Positions 43,060 to 51,910 are shown, counted from the stretch's first letter. The stretch is DNA of 64,000 nt from Streptomyces ortus (GCF_026341275.1 NZ_JAIFZO010000002.1:3936118-4000117); one strand, 5' to 3'. Made by a program: numbers and translations. Notes: a model not told the origin generated them from the sequence alone.

Positions 43060-43376
43060 GTGACAGGTACCCCTTCCGTGGCTATCCAGGGTAACACGGA
43101 AACCGCGTGTTCTGAATGGCGTTTTCGCAGGTCAGGGCATATCTCGGGGCTTGACAATCGCAACATGAACGTGCTGCGGAGGGGTCGCCGACGACGGTAT
43201 TCGCAGGTCGGAGCGGCTCTCCCGGCGAGGAGAAACGCGCACGTTACAACACCCTCGACCCCCGCCCACGTGCCTGATCGTCCAGATTTGTCGGGTTCCG
43301 AAGGCCCATCTTCCGCTACTCCGTTCGGTGAACGGAGTCACGTACGAGCCGAATCGGAAATTGATCACTCGGCCCG

Positions 43377-43497
43377 GGAGATCGATCGAAGACCGGCCGG
43401 AGATCATCCGGAGATCGGGATCGGCTCGGTTGGAGATCGGCCGGAGATCGAGGGGAGAACGAGGCGGGAACGACCGGAGTTCAACCGAAGATCGATT
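43377..43497. repeat. Eleven 11-bp phased units, consensus GGAGATCG
   Basis: GGAGATC occurs exactly at 43377, 43399, 43410, 43432 and 43443; the intervening and following 11-bp registers hold variants (GAAGACC 43388, GGAGAAC 43454, CGGGAAC 43465, GGAGTTC 43476, GAAGATC 43487), with 43421 the weakest. The array has the helical repeat of DNA, as expected for cooperative protein binding along one face. Confidence 0.75.
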
Positions 43498-43560
43498 TCT
43501 CGGACCGCCCTGCATTCCGCACGGGAAATCCGCAAGACCGCACCGGAGACTTACCGGGGG

Positions 43561-43597
43561 TTCTCCGAGGGTTCTCTCCGAGGGTTCTCTCCGAGGG
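43561..43597. repeat. TTCTCTCCGAGGG tandem duplication
   Basis: Two identical 13-bp units (43572-43584, 43585-43597) follow an 11-bp variant at 43561. Likely slippage; no known function. Confidence 0.7.
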
Positions 43598-43853
43598 TTC
43601 TTATGTGAAAGACGGACGAGTGCGTGACGGATGAGTCCATGCGGGATGCAACTACAGCGGGTGACGCGTGCGGCGGAAGGCCGGGGAAGTGGCGTACGGG
43701 AGCGGTCGCGGGAGCGGTCGGCCGGCCGTAGGGGCGGGTCGGGTGCGGCGGCGCGGGAACGGCTCGGTAACCTGAGGCCGCTGACCGACCCTTAGGGCGG
43801 CTTTATCAAGTGAGCCGCTCTGATCCGCCCACGTTCTAGGAGTTGCCGCCGCC

Positions 43854-44549
43854 GTGAGCAGCAGCCTTCGACGCGGCAGCCTCGCCGCCGCCGCCATCGC
43901 GTTCTCGATCGCCTCGCTCGCCGCGTGCGGTGCCGGCAACAAGGCCCAGACGCTGGAGATCAAGCCGGACAACGCCGCCGTCACCGTCGGCGAGATCAAG
44001 ATCCAGAACGCCGTGGTCATCACCCAGGCCGAGCCGGAGTCGACGGGCCCGTCCGCGGTCTCCGCGACCGTGTTCAACAACGGCGACACCGCCCAGACCC
44101 TGGAGTCCGTCAAGGTCGAGGGCGTCGGGCAGGGCGCACAGCTCAAGCCCGCCAAGGGCGCGGGCAAGCTCACCGTCCCGGCCGGCGGCTCGCTGGTCCT
44201 CGGCGGCAAGGGCAACGCCTCCGCCGTACTGGAGAACAGCCGCGAGGCGTTCGCGGACGGCGACGCGCACCCGGTCACCTTCGCCTTCAGCAAGACCGGC
44301 GACGTGAAGCTGGAAGCGTTCGTCGTGCCCGCGAAGGGCTACTACGCCGAGTGGGGTCCGAGCGCGGCCCCCGCGGCGTCGAGCACCGAGCCGTCCGCCG
44401 AGAAGTCGGAGTCCGGTACGGCCACCGGGTCGCCGTCGCCCACCGGGTCCGCCTCGGGTGAGACCGAGGAGACGGGTGAGGCGGGCGCCCGGTCCACCGA
44501 CGCCGCCTCGGCCAGCGCCGACGCCGCGGAGTCGGCCGCGGGCCACTGA
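43854..44549 (+). CDS. DUF461/PCuAC-like lipoprotein
   Basis: A 231-aa lipoprotein. Signal peptide with lipobox LAAC (Cys about 24), a beta-sandwich domain (about 30-165) with repeated strand patterns such as QTLEIKPDNAAVTVGEIKIQ and VSATVFNNGDTAQTLESV, then a Ser/Thr/Glu-rich disordered tail. The domain resembles periplasmic copper-chaperone-like DUF461 proteins, but the Met/His copper ligands are not evident. GTG start. A perfect bidirectional terminator lies between it and phoP. Confidence 0.78.
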   Translation: MSSSLRRGSLAAAAIAFSIASLAACGAGNKAQTLEIKPDNAAVTVGEIKIQNAVVITQAEPESTGPSAVSATVFNNGDTAQTLESVKVEGVGQGAQLKPAKGAGKLTVPAGGSLVLGGKGNASAVLENSREAFADGDAHPVTFAFSKTGDVKLEAFVVPAKGYYAEWGPSAAPAASSTEPSAEKSESGTATGSPSPTGSASGETEETGEAGARSTDAASASADAAESAAGH

Positions 44550-44608
44550 GCGGCGTACAGCCACCGTTCTCCCGTACGGGCAGGTCTCGTGCGGACGCGA
44601 CGCATGAC

Positions 44609-44645
44609 GAAGGGCGGGTCCCCTGTCGCAGGGGACCCGCCCTTC
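44609..44645. terminator. Bidirectional terminator, perfect 16-bp stem
   Basis: Arms 44609-44624 and 44630-44645 pair without mismatch around a 5-nt loop in the convergent space between the lipoprotein gene and phoP. It can stop transcription from both sides. Confidence 0.9.
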
Positions 44646-44693
44646 GCAGTACCTACTGTCGTGCTCCCGTGGCCTCGGGCTGTCGTGTGCGGT

Positions 44694-45374
44694 TTACGGC
44701 TCGAACTTGTAGCCGAGGCCGCGGACCGTCACGAGGTAGCGGGGCGCGCCGGGGTCCGGCTCGATCTTCGCCCGCAGGCGCTTCACGTGGACGTCCAGCG
44801 TCTTGGTGTCGCCCACGTAGTCGGCGCCCCAGACCCGGTCGATGAGCTGCATACGCGTCAGGACGCGGCCCGCGTTGCGCAGCAGCATCTCCAGGAGGTC
44901 GAACTCCTTGAGCGGGAGGTCGACCTTGGAGCCGGAGACGGTGACCACGTGGCGGTCGACGTCCATGCGGACCGGGCCGGCCTCCAGTGCGGCCACGCTG
45001 ACCTCCTCCGGCTCGCCGCGGCGGCGCAGGACGGCCCGGATGCGGGCGACCAGCTCACGCGACGAGAAGGGCTTGGTCACATAGTCGTCGGCTCCTATTT
45101 CGAGCCCCACGACCTTGTCGATCTCACTGTCCTTGGCGGTGACCATGATCACCGGAACGTTCGAACGGCTGCGCAGCTGACGGCACACCTCGGTGCCCGG
45201 CAGGCCGGGCAGCATCAGGTCGAGGAGGACGAGGTCGGCGCCATTGCGCTCGAACTCGTCGAGTCCGTCGGGCCCGGTGGCCGCGATGGCGACCTCGAAA
45301 CCCTCTTTGCGGAGCATGTAGGACAGGGCGTCGCTGAAGGACTCCTCGTCCTCGACGACGAGCACTCGGGTCAC
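44694..45374 (-). CDS. phoP: Response regulator PhoP
   Basis: A 226-aa OmpR-family regulator of the phosphate-starvation response. Receiver domain 1-120 (Asp52 in LLDLMLPG; Lys in TKPFSSRE), winged helix about 130-224 (LPLKEFDLLEMLLRNAGRVL, DVHVKRLRAKIEPDPG). It reads almost as the Streptomyces PhoP I know. GTG start overlaps the phoR stop by 4 bp. PhoP binds PHO boxes of 11-bp direct repeats and, besides phosphate genes, represses antibiotic production. The operon is autoregulated through the boxes upstream of phoR. Confidence 0.96.
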   Translation of the reverse strand: MTRVLVVEDEESFSDALSYMLRKEGFEVAIAATGPDGLDEFERNGADLVLLDLMLPGLPGTEVCRQLRSRSNVPVIMVTAKDSEIDKVVGLEIGADDYVTKPFSSRELVARIRAVLRRRGEPEEVSVAALEAGPVRMDVDRHVVTVSGSKVDLPLKEFDLLEMLLRNAGRVLTRMQLIDRVWGADYVGDTKTLDVHVKRLRAKIEPDPGAPRYLVTVRGLGYKFEP

Positions 45375-46648
45375 GGGTGGACCTCCGGGGCAGAAAAGGG
45401 TTCGTACGGGGATGAGACGGTGGTCGTCCCGTCGGTCTGACCGGCCTCGTCGCCTTCGTCGAGGCCGGGTGTCCGGTCGCCGCTCGCGCGGTCGCGGGCG
45501 GCGACCGCCTCCGGCAGCCGCAGGGTGAAGGTGGAGCCCTGACCCTCGGAGCTCCACACCGTGACCTCCCCGCTGTGCGAGGCTGCCACGTGTTTGACGA
45601 TCGCGAGCCCGAGTCCCGTACCGCCGGTTGCGCGGGAACGGGCCGGGTCGACGCGGTAGAAGCGCTCGAAGACGCGCTCCTTGTCCTTCTCGGAGATGCC
45701 GATGCCCTGGTCGGTCACGGCGATCTCGATGAGGTCTCCGCCGGGCGCGGTCACCCTGCGCGCGGCTATGCCGACCCGGGTGCGGGCGGGCGAGTAGTTG
45801 ACGGCGTTCTCCACGAGGTTGCCGAGCGCGGCCGCCAGCTGGCCGCGGTTGCCCCACAGGCGCAGGTCGGCGGTGCCGCCGGCGGCCATGGTGATCTGCT
45901 TGGTGCCGGCCTGGTGGCGGCAGCGGTCGATCGCCTCGGCGACCAGTTCGTCGACGCGGACCGGTTCCGCGTCCTCCAGCGGGTCGTCGTTCTGGACCCG
46001 GGAGAGGTCGATGAGCTCCTGGACGAGGTTGGTGAGGCGGGTCGCCTCTATCTGCATGCGTCCCGCGAAGCGCTCCACGGCCTCCGGATCCTCCGAGGCG
46101 CCCATGACGGCCTCGGAGAGCAGGGAGAGCGCGCCGACCGGGGTCTTGAGCTCATGGCTGACATTGGCCACGAAGTCGCGTCGTACGGCTTCGATCCGGC
46201 GGGCCTCGGTGAGGTCCTCGACCAGGAGCAGTACGAGCCGGGAGCCGAGCGGCGCCACCCGGGCGGACACGGCGAGTGCCTCGCCGCGGCCGGTGCCGCG
46301 CCGGGGCAGGTCCAGCTCGACCTGGCGTATCTCGCCGTCCCTGCGGGTGTCGCGGGCCATCAGGATCATCGGCTCGACGGCCAGTTTCCCGCCGCGCACG
46401 AGCCCGAGGGCGTACGCGGCGGAGCTGGCCTTGACCACGGCGTCGGACTCGTCCAGGACGACGGCGGAGGAGCGGAGCACGGACAGAACGGTGTCGACGC
46501 CCGGTGGCAGGACGGGGTCGGTGTGCAGAGAGGTACGGGTGGGGCGTTTCTGTTCCCGCTCGCTCCAGCGGAACGCCAGCACGGCGATGACACCGGTGAG
46601 TACACCGGCGATCGCTGCCACTGCGGCGACCGCCGCGTTCACGTCCAT
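45371..46648 (-). CDS. phoR: Sensor histidine kinase PhoR
   Basis: A 425-aa phosphate sensor kinase. One N-terminal membrane helix (about 5-27), a PAS-like region (about 55-150), the H-box VSHELKTPVG (His165), and an ATPase domain with N-box NLVENAVNYS and G-boxes DQGIGI and GGTGLGLAIV. No extracellular sensing domain exists, so signalling is thought to depend on PhoU and the Pst transporter. First gene of phoR-phoP, divergent from phoU. Confidence 0.95.
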   Translation of the reverse strand: MDVNAAVAAVAAIAGVLTGVIAVLAFRWSEREQKRPTRTSLHTDPVLPPGVDTVLSVLRSSAVVLDESDAVVKASSAAYALGLVRGGKLAVEPMILMARDTRRDGEIRQVELDLPRRGTGRGEALAVSARVAPLGSRLVLLLVEDLTEARRIEAVRRDFVANVSHELKTPVGALSLLSEAVMGASEDPEAVERFAGRMQIEATRLTNLVQELIDLSRVQNDDPLEDAEPVRVDELVAEAIDRCRHQAGTKQITMAAGGTADLRLWGNRGQLAAALGNLVENAVNYSPARTRVGIAARRVTAPGGDLIEIAVTDQGIGISEKDKERVFERFYRVDPARSRATGGTGLGLAIVKHVAASHSGEVTVWSSEGQGSTFTLRLPEAVAARDRASGDRTPGLDEGDEAGQTDGTTTVSSPYEPFSAPEVHP

Positions 46649-46721
46649 GGCTCCAGGTTAGGCACGCTGTACGCCCCGGTCACAGTCGTCCGAGGGTGGA
46701 CTCGAACACTCGTCGCCCAGA

Positions 46722-46754
46722 GTTCACCCTGGAGACCCTGCTGGTTCACTTCGT
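46722..46754. promoter_or_regulatory. PHO box, first cluster
   Basis: GTTCACCCTGG at 46722 and GTTCACTTCGT at 46744 are 22 bp apart, that is two 11-bp registers with a weaker unit between. This matches the Streptomyces PHO box (GTTCACC direct repeats). It lies about 75 bp before the phoR start. Confidence 0.85.
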
Positions 46755-46807
46755 ACGACCGGCCCGCGCACCCTTCCCACCTGCGGGAAGAGGTGGCGTC
46801 GCCCAGA

Positions 46808-46840
46808 ATTCACCTGGGTGCCGGTGATGGTTCATTTGAG
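46808..46840. promoter_or_regulatory. PHO box, second cluster
   Basis: ATTCACCTGGG at 46808 and GTTCATTTGAG at 46830, again exactly 22 bp apart, about 97 bp upstream of phoU. It probably drives phoU while the first cluster serves phoRP. Confidence 0.82.
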
Positions 46841-46936
46841 GGGACGTAAACCGACGCGTTCAGGCCGGAGCGTGGGACCGTGGGGTTCACGAGCCCCAGT
46901 GAACCTCCGAAGCAGACGTAGGAAAGGGACATCCAG

Positions 46937-47614
46937 ATGCGGGACGCGTACCACGAGGAACTTGACTCGATCGGCGAGGGCCTGGTCGAGATGGCCCGCC
47001 TCGTCGGCTCGGCCATCGGTCGCGCCACCACGGCGATCCTCGACTCCGATCTGAAGCTGGCGGAGAGCGTGATCGCGGCAGACCAGAAGGTCGACGATCT
47101 CCAGCACGACCTTGAGGCACGGGCGATAACCCTGCTGGCCCGGCAGCAGCCCGTGGCCACGGACCTGCGGATCGTCGTCACCTCGCTCCGTATGTCGGCC
47201 GACCTGGAGCGCTCCGGCGACCTCGCCCAGCATGTGGCGAAGCTGGCGCGGCTGCGTTTTCCGGACCGTGCCATTCCGCAGGACCTGCACGCCACGATCC
47301 TGGAGATGGGCCAGCTCGCGCAGCGGCTGATGGCGAAGGCGGCCGAGGTCATCATCACGAAGGACGTCGACCTCGCCCTTCAGCTGGAGCAGGACGACGA
47401 CGCGATGGACCTCCTGCACCGCACGCTCTTCCAGCACCTCCTGGACGACCGCTGGAAGCACGGCATCGAGACCGCGGTGGACGTGACGCTGCTGGGCCGC
47501 TACTACGAGCGCTTCGCGGACCACGCGGTGTCGGTGGCGAACCGCGTGGTGTACCTGGTGACGGGCGAGCACGCCGACGAGTTGCAGACGGCTCCGCAGG
47601 TCGAGGGCGCGTAA
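46937..47614 (+). CDS. phoU: Phosphate transport/signalling regulator PhoU
   Basis: A 225-aa all-helical protein made of two PhoU repeats (about 10-100 and 115-205), with the metal-site helices around LARLRFPDRAIPQDLHATIL and the DHAVSVANRVVYLVTGE ending. PhoU damps PhoR signalling when phosphate is plentiful. AAAGGGA precedes the ATG. Divergent from phoR across shared PHO boxes, the usual Streptomyces order. No pst genes are in the window. Confidence 0.95.
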   Translation: MRDAYHEELDSIGEGLVEMARLVGSAIGRATTAILDSDLKLAESVIAADQKVDDLQHDLEARAITLLARQQPVATDLRIVVTSLRMSADLERSGDLAQHVAKLARLRFPDRAIPQDLHATILEMGQLAQRLMAKAAEVIITKDVDLALQLEQDDDAMDLLHRTLFQHLLDDRWKHGIETAVDVTLLGRYYERFADHAVSVANRVVYLVTGEHADELQTAPQVEGA

Positions 47615-47801
47615 GCCGGGTACGGGCGGGGGCGGGCCTGGAGCGGGCCGGGAACGGGAGCCCGATGCCGTGGGGCCGGGATCCGGCCACCAGGGGGCGC
47701 ATCGGGTGCGGGCGGGAGCCCGAAAGCCTCCGTGCGCCGTTGATGCGCCCGGCCCCGGGGGAATGCAATGGGAGTAGGCACAAGCCTTCGAGGAGGGACC
47801 C

Positions 47802-47954
47802 ATGGCCGATTCCCCCACCACACCCGACCCGACCCAGGAACGCGAGACGCAGCAGCCCGTCGAGATCAAGAGCCTGCCGCTGTTCGGCGCCTGCGGCTGC
47901 GGCTCGGGCTGCGGATGCGGGTGCCAGTCCGGCAATCCCTGTCAGTGCGGCTGA
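47802..47954 (+). CDS. Cys-rich 50-aa protein
   Basis: A 50-aa protein: polar N-terminus (MADSPTTPDPTQERETQQPV), then IKSLPLFGACGCGSGCGCGC and SGNPCQCG. Seven cysteines (31, 33, 37, 39, 41, 47, 49) lie in the last 20 residues in CxC/CxxxC spacing, as in metal-binding or metallothionein-like peptides. AGGAGGGA immediately upstream is a strong ribosome site, and a strong terminator follows. Located behind phoU, 187 bp away. Function unknown; metal or iron-sulfur binding is inferred. Confidence 0.82.
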   Translation: MADSPTTPDPTQERETQQPVEIKSLPLFGACGCGSGCGCGCQSGNPCQCG

Positions 47955-48009
47955 CGCGCCTGGGGCGTGAGGTGGTGTGGCCCGGCGTTACGTTGCCTGG
48001 CCGTGAACG

Positions 48010-48044
48010 CGGAAGGGCCCCGCTTCAGGTGCGGGGCCCTTCCG
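48010..48044. terminator. Bidirectional terminator, perfect 14-bp stem
   Basis: CGGAAGGGCCCCGC at 48010-48023 pairs perfectly with 48031-48044 around a 7-nt loop, between the Cys-rich gene and the convergent cell-wall-binding gene. Confidence 0.9.
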
Positions 48045-48078
48045 TTCGTTCACCGGTTCACGCGCCGGCGGTCGGCGG

Positions 48079-50103
48079 CTACCGGTTGGTGGTGCGCACC
48101 GCGTCCAGGTTCGGCTGCGGGGCCGCGGTACCGGTCGCCCGCTGCGCGGTGTCGCTCGCGACGCCGGGGGCTGCCGAGCGCGCGGTCGCCTGCGCCGGGG
48201 CGAGGCCGTTGTAGTACGGCCGGTACTCCACCAGCGAGCTGCCCGCGCTGATGGCGGAACCCGCCGCGGTCAGCTCGGCCGCGGAGACCGACCCGGTTCC
48301 GCCGAAGGCGATGACGGAGTTGACGCCGGCCGCCTGCTGACGCAGGTAGGTGGCGCTGGTCTCCGACAGGGTCGTCTCGTCGGTCCACAGGACGGGGCCG
48401 TAGTTGAGCATGCCGGTGCTCGCGGAGACCCCGCCGCGCCAGCTGTCCGTCCAGGCCAGGCCCACCTGGAACGGGGAGCTCCACCAGAACCGCGCCAGCT
48501 CAGCGGACGTACCGTCGTGGCCGCTGCCGCTGATCGGGTAGTACGAGAAGGTGTCGGGCCAGTTGGAGAAGGCCGTGTGCGTGAGCGCGTACTTCGCCGA
48601 GGTGCCGACCGGGATGACCAGGGTCTGGTCGGGGTCGATCGAGTTGAGGTACGACTTCACCGACGACGACAGCGTGTTGCCCTCGTTGAGGACGACCGTG
48701 CCCCGGCCGCCCGTGCCGAGGGCTCCGGCCGCGGCGGAGGCCGCGATCGCCGAGTGGTAGTCGGTGCCGGTGGCGATGAACACATACTCCGGGGAACTGG
48801 TGACCGCCTTCGCGACCGCCACGGACGTGGAGTAGCGCGAGGTGCCGGACAGCCGCTTCGGGGTGAAGCCGAGCGAGCTGACCTTGGTCGCCACCGCGCT
48901 GGACAGGATGTCCGTGTTGCCCACCAGGTAGACGGTGGCGCCGGGCTTCAGCGAGCGCTTCAGCTCGGTCTGCACGGCGGTCGACACCGAGGTCTTCGAC
49001 GTCATCAGCAGGGGGCCCTGCTTCTGGGCGGCGAGGGTCTGCCCGGTCAGGGCGTAGGACGGGCTGTCCTTGCTGATGAGGACGGCGGTCTTCGCGTCGA
49101 TCAGGCCGGGCTCGCTCTGACCGGTGGTGTTCCAGGTCCAGCGGGACGCGGCGATGTTCGTACCGTACGAGTCGGCGCCCCAGACGCGGCCCACGCTCTG
49201 GCTGCGCAGCGGCTGCCAGGCGGGGTCGAGGGCCGACGACGTACCCGGCGGCAGCGCCACCGTCGTGACGTCGCCGGTGGCGACGTCGACGATGCGCGGG
49301 ATGGCCACGTCCTCGTCGGTGCCGTTGGTGACGACGATCCGGGTGCCGGTGGGCGACCACGCCGGGGCGTACGCGGCGTCGGTGAAGGTGAGCTGGCGCT
49401 CCCCCGTGCCGTCGGTGTTGACGACGAAGAGCCGGCTCTGGCCGTCGGCCTCGCGTACGAAGGCGACCTGGGTGCCGTCGGGCGAGATCGCGGGGTTGGT
49501 GCCGGAGTCGGCCAGCTTCGTGAAGCCGCCGGTGGTGTCCTCCCAGAGCCAGATGGCCGAGCCGGTCGGCGAACCGCAGGTGTCGCCGGTGCGGACGAAG
49601 GCGACCAGGCCGTTGACGGACGCGCTGGGCTGACGGTCGCAGCCGTCCTCCGTGGTGGAGAACAGCGGCTGGGCGTAGCGGGAGCCGTCCGAGGACGCGT
49701 ACCGGAGGCGACCGCCGCCGGAGTAAACGACCGTGTTGCCCGACCGCAGGAACGTCGGGTGGCCGACGCTGGTCATCGAGCCCTGCTCCTGGATCTTGAC
49801 CAGGGTGGAGCCGGTGTAGCGGCGGGTCTCGACCCGGTTGTCCTTCACGTACGCGACCCGGCTGCCGTCGGGCGACCAGGCAGGCTGGCGCGCGTCGGCG
49901 AGGAAGTCGGTGTACGTGCTGCTGCCGGGGTCCTGCGTCTGCATGACGTTACGGGCGCCGTTGACGAACGTCAGCTTGCCGTCGGCGGCCGGCCAGGTGA
50001 CGGGTTCCGCGGCGACCGCGCCGGGCGTGGCGGTCGCCATGCCGGCGGCCACGGCCACGACGGTGCCGAGTGCCGCGAGCACGCGGCGTCTGTGAATCTT
50101 CAT
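48079..50103 (-). CDS. Secreted protein with PD40 (TolB-like) and cell-wall-binding repeat 2 domains
   Basis: A 674-aa exported protein. Tat-like or Sec signal peptide (MKIHRRRVLAALG, cleavage near AVAAEP). Residues about 40-300 form a beta-propeller of PD40/WD40-like blades (repeated SPDGSRVAYV, SPDGTQVAFV, SPTGTRIVV). About 305-640 holds cell-wall-binding repeat 2 motifs (RLSGTSRYSTSVAVAKA, YVFIATGTDYHSAIAASAAA). CWB2 domains attach proteins non-covalently to Gram-positive walls. GGGGGCAC precedes the ATG. Monocistronic; function probably surface display or sensing. Confidence 0.85.
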   Translation of the reverse strand: MKIHRRRVLAALGTVVAVAAGMATATPGAVAAEPVTWPAADGKLTFVNGARNVMQTQDPGSSTYTDFLADARQPAWSPDGSRVAYVKDNRVETRRYTGSTLVKIQEQGSMTSVGHPTFLRSGNTVVYSGGGRLRYASSDGSRYAQPLFSTTEDGCDRQPSASVNGLVAFVRTGDTCGSPTGSAIWLWEDTTGGFTKLADSGTNPAISPDGTQVAFVREADGQSRLFVVNTDGTGERQLTFTDAAYAPAWSPTGTRIVVTNGTDEDVAIPRIVDVATGDVTTVALPPGTSSALDPAWQPLRSQSVGRVWGADSYGTNIAASRWTWNTTGQSEPGLIDAKTAVLISKDSPSYALTGQTLAAQKQGPLLMTSKTSVSTAVQTELKRSLKPGATVYLVGNTDILSSAVATKVSSLGFTPKRLSGTSRYSTSVAVAKAVTSSPEYVFIATGTDYHSAIAASAAAGALGTGGRGTVVLNEGNTLSSSVKSYLNSIDPDQTLVIPVGTSAKYALTHTAFSNWPDTFSYYPISGSGHDGTSAELARFWWSSPFQVGLAWTDSWRGGVSASTGMLNYGPVLWTDETTLSETSATYLRQQAAGVNSVIAFGGTGSVSAAELTAAGSAISAGSSLVEYRPYYNGLAPAQATARSAAPGVASDTAQRATGTAAPQPNLDAVRTTNR

Positions 50104-50242
50104 GTGCCCCCACAAGAATGATGACGTGACAGAAGTGGCGAAATGGGCTGTCGTTCGCCTCCCCGACGCGGAACGGCAACATCACGTTCCTTTACGACAG
50201 CTGGGTCACTGTAGCGGCACACATGATCAGAAAGGAACAGTT

Positions 50243-50866
50243 TTGAACGAACGTTGCGCGGACGGGCGTCCAGTCCTCTTCCTCGACGTGGACGGACCAC
50301 TCATCCCGTTCGGCGGGCCGACCGAACGAGGGCCTGAGGGACAGCTCGACCGACTGCCCGACGGGCTTCCCGGGCGACTGCCCGGACGCCCTGCTTCTCC
50401 TGGTTCCCCGACTTTCCCGGCTTCCCCGGCTTCCCCGGCTTCGGGAAACCCGTTGCTCGGGCGGCTCGATCCCACCGTCGGGCGGCGTCTGCTGGCGCTG
50501 GGATGCGACCTGGTGTGGGCTTCGACGTGGCTGGACGACGCGAATGAGGTGGTCGCGCCCCGGATCGGGTTGCCGGTCCTGCCCGTGGTGAGGTGGCCTG
50601 ATGCGTCCACGTCCATGTCCACATCCACGGTCGCCGAGGAGGGTCCGCGCGGGCTGCACTGGAAGACGCCGCACATCGTCGAGTGGGCCGGGAGCCGCCC
50701 GTTCATCTGGGTCGACGACGAGATCGGCGACATGGACCGGTTCTGGGTCGACGCGCAGCACCCGGGGCCGTCGTTGCTCCACCGTGTCGACCCGGGCCGG
50801 GGGTTGGGAGACGCCGATTTCGTCGCGCTCGCCGGCTGGCTCGGTGCTGCCGTGCCGAGGGCATGA
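50243..50866 (+). CDS. HAD-domain hydrolase-like protein
   Basis: A 207-aa HAD-fold protein: motif I VLFLDVDGPL with the nucleophile Asp, motif II WASTW, and an acidic motif WVDDEIGDMD. A Pro/Ser-rich insert (about 35-70; repeated PASPASP) interrupts it after motif I, encoded by CTTCCCCGG units. TTG start with AAAGGA 6 bp upstream. It lies 28 bp before the TmrB-like gene and may share its transcript. Substrate unknown. Confidence 0.8.
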   Translation: MNERCADGRPVLFLDVDGPLIPFGGPTERGPEGQLDRLPDGLPGRLPGRPASPGSPTFPASPASPASGNPLLGRLDPTVGRRLLALGCDLVWASTWLDDANEVVAPRIGLPVLPVVRWPDASTSMSTSTVAEEGPRGLHWKTPHIVEWAGSRPFIWVDDEIGDMDRFWVDAQHPGPSLLHRVDPGRGLGDADFVALAGWLGAAVPRA

Positions 50867-50894
50867 CCGGTCGGCCCGCCGGTAGCGTGAGGCC

Positions 50895-51428
50895 ATGATC
50901 GTATGGCTCAACGGCACCCATGGGGCGGGCAAGACGACGACCAGCGCGCTTGTGCAGCAACTGATCCCGGATTCACGGGTGTTCGACGCCGAGAAGGTCG
51001 GCGAGACGCTCATGGACATCACGCCGGGGCTGCCCGGACCCGGGTCGGACAACTTCCAGCACTGGCCGCCATGGCGACCGCTCGTCGTGGAGACCGCCCG
51101 CCGCGTACTCGACTACACGGGCGGCACCCTGGTGATGCCGATGACCGTCCTGGTGGAGCAGTACTGGCGCGAGATCAGCGCGGGCCTCGCTCAACATGGC
51201 ATTCCGGTAAGGCACTTCGTGCTGCACGCCGACCAGGACACGCTCCGGGGCCGCATCGCGGGCGACACCGTCCTCGGCCCCGACTCCCCGTTCCGTCTCC
51301 ACTACCTGGAGCCCTACGCGGAGGCGGCCCGCACATGGCTGCACGCCGAGGCCGAGGTCGTGGACACGACGCACCTCACGCCCGCGGAGGCGGCGGCGCG
51401 GATCGCGGAGGCTGTCAGCTGTCCGTAA
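50895..51428 (+). CDS. TmrB-like P-loop ATP-binding protein
   Basis: A 177-aa kinase-fold protein. Walker A GTHGAGKTT at 7-15, a central VMPMTVLVEQYWREI helix, and FVLHADQDTLRGRI as the likely lid arginine region. Resembles Bacillus TmrB (tunicamycin resistance) and related nucleotide-kinase-like proteins. GAGG precedes the ATG. Actual activity unknown. Confidence 0.82.
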   Translation: MIVWLNGTHGAGKTTTSALVQQLIPDSRVFDAEKVGETLMDITPGLPGPGSDNFQHWPPWRPLVVETARRVLDYTGGTLVMPMTVLVEQYWREISAGLAQHGIPVRHFVLHADQDTLRGRIAGDTVLGPDSPFRLHYLEPYAEAARTWLHAEAEVVDTTHLTPAEAAARIAEAVSCP

Positions 51429-51910
51429 GAAGACGTGCCCGTCCGCCCCTCCCGCGGGGGCGCGCAGGGGGATCGCACTCCCCGCCCTCACCACCCGATC
51501 CCCTCCTCGCTCCATCACCCCCCTCCAAGCTTCCCCACGCCTCTCCGTCACTCTTCCGGGACCGTGACCGGCGTCGCGACAATGGCTCCTCGCGCCGCCA
51601 CTCACCGCAGTGGTTGCCGAGTCTGTCCCGGGCCGGGGGGAACGGCGCCGGGCAGTCACCGGACAAGAGGGCGGCCTGACGGCCGTCGGGGAGTATGGCG
51701 GCAGCCAGGCCGCCGGGGGGCAACAAAATCATGTCCGATCACATGGCCACGGCTGCTGGACGCCCGGTCACGGCGGTGAAAGACCCGTCAAGTCCGTTAG
51801 CGGAACACAATGAGGGAAGCCGTCACGGGGGCGGCCCAGGTCACAGCAGGGGCAGACGTACGCAAGGCGCGCACCGGCGACGTCTGGTCACCCAGGGAGC
51901 GGCTCCGCTG
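51429..51910. other. Non-coding space before the GT2 gene
   Basis: A C/T-rich tract (about 51476-51560) is the only notable feature. An open frame from 51695 or 51731 joins the GT2 gene, but its third codon positions are only about two-thirds G/C and include a TTA, unlike genuine genes here, so I treat it as leader sequence. Confidence 0.5.

Larger units (their letters stand above)
43060..43853. other. 794-bp divergent space rich in phased repeats
   Basis: No open frame here looks coding. It contains an 11-bp phased array at 43377-43497 and a short 13-bp duplication at 43572-43597. The carD promoter must lie near the left end and that of the lipoprotein near the right end (AGGAG at about 43838). 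Confidence 0.6.

Noticed and set aside
43854..44549. Functional copper chaperone
   Set aside because: The domain resembles DUF461/PCuAC, but the Met/His copper ligands could not be seen, so only the family resemblance is reported.
51695..51910. Upstream extension of the GT2 gene from ATG 51695 or 51731
   Set aside because: Third codon positions are only about two-thirds G/C with a TTA codon, and the GT2 fold already begins right after the ATG at 51911.
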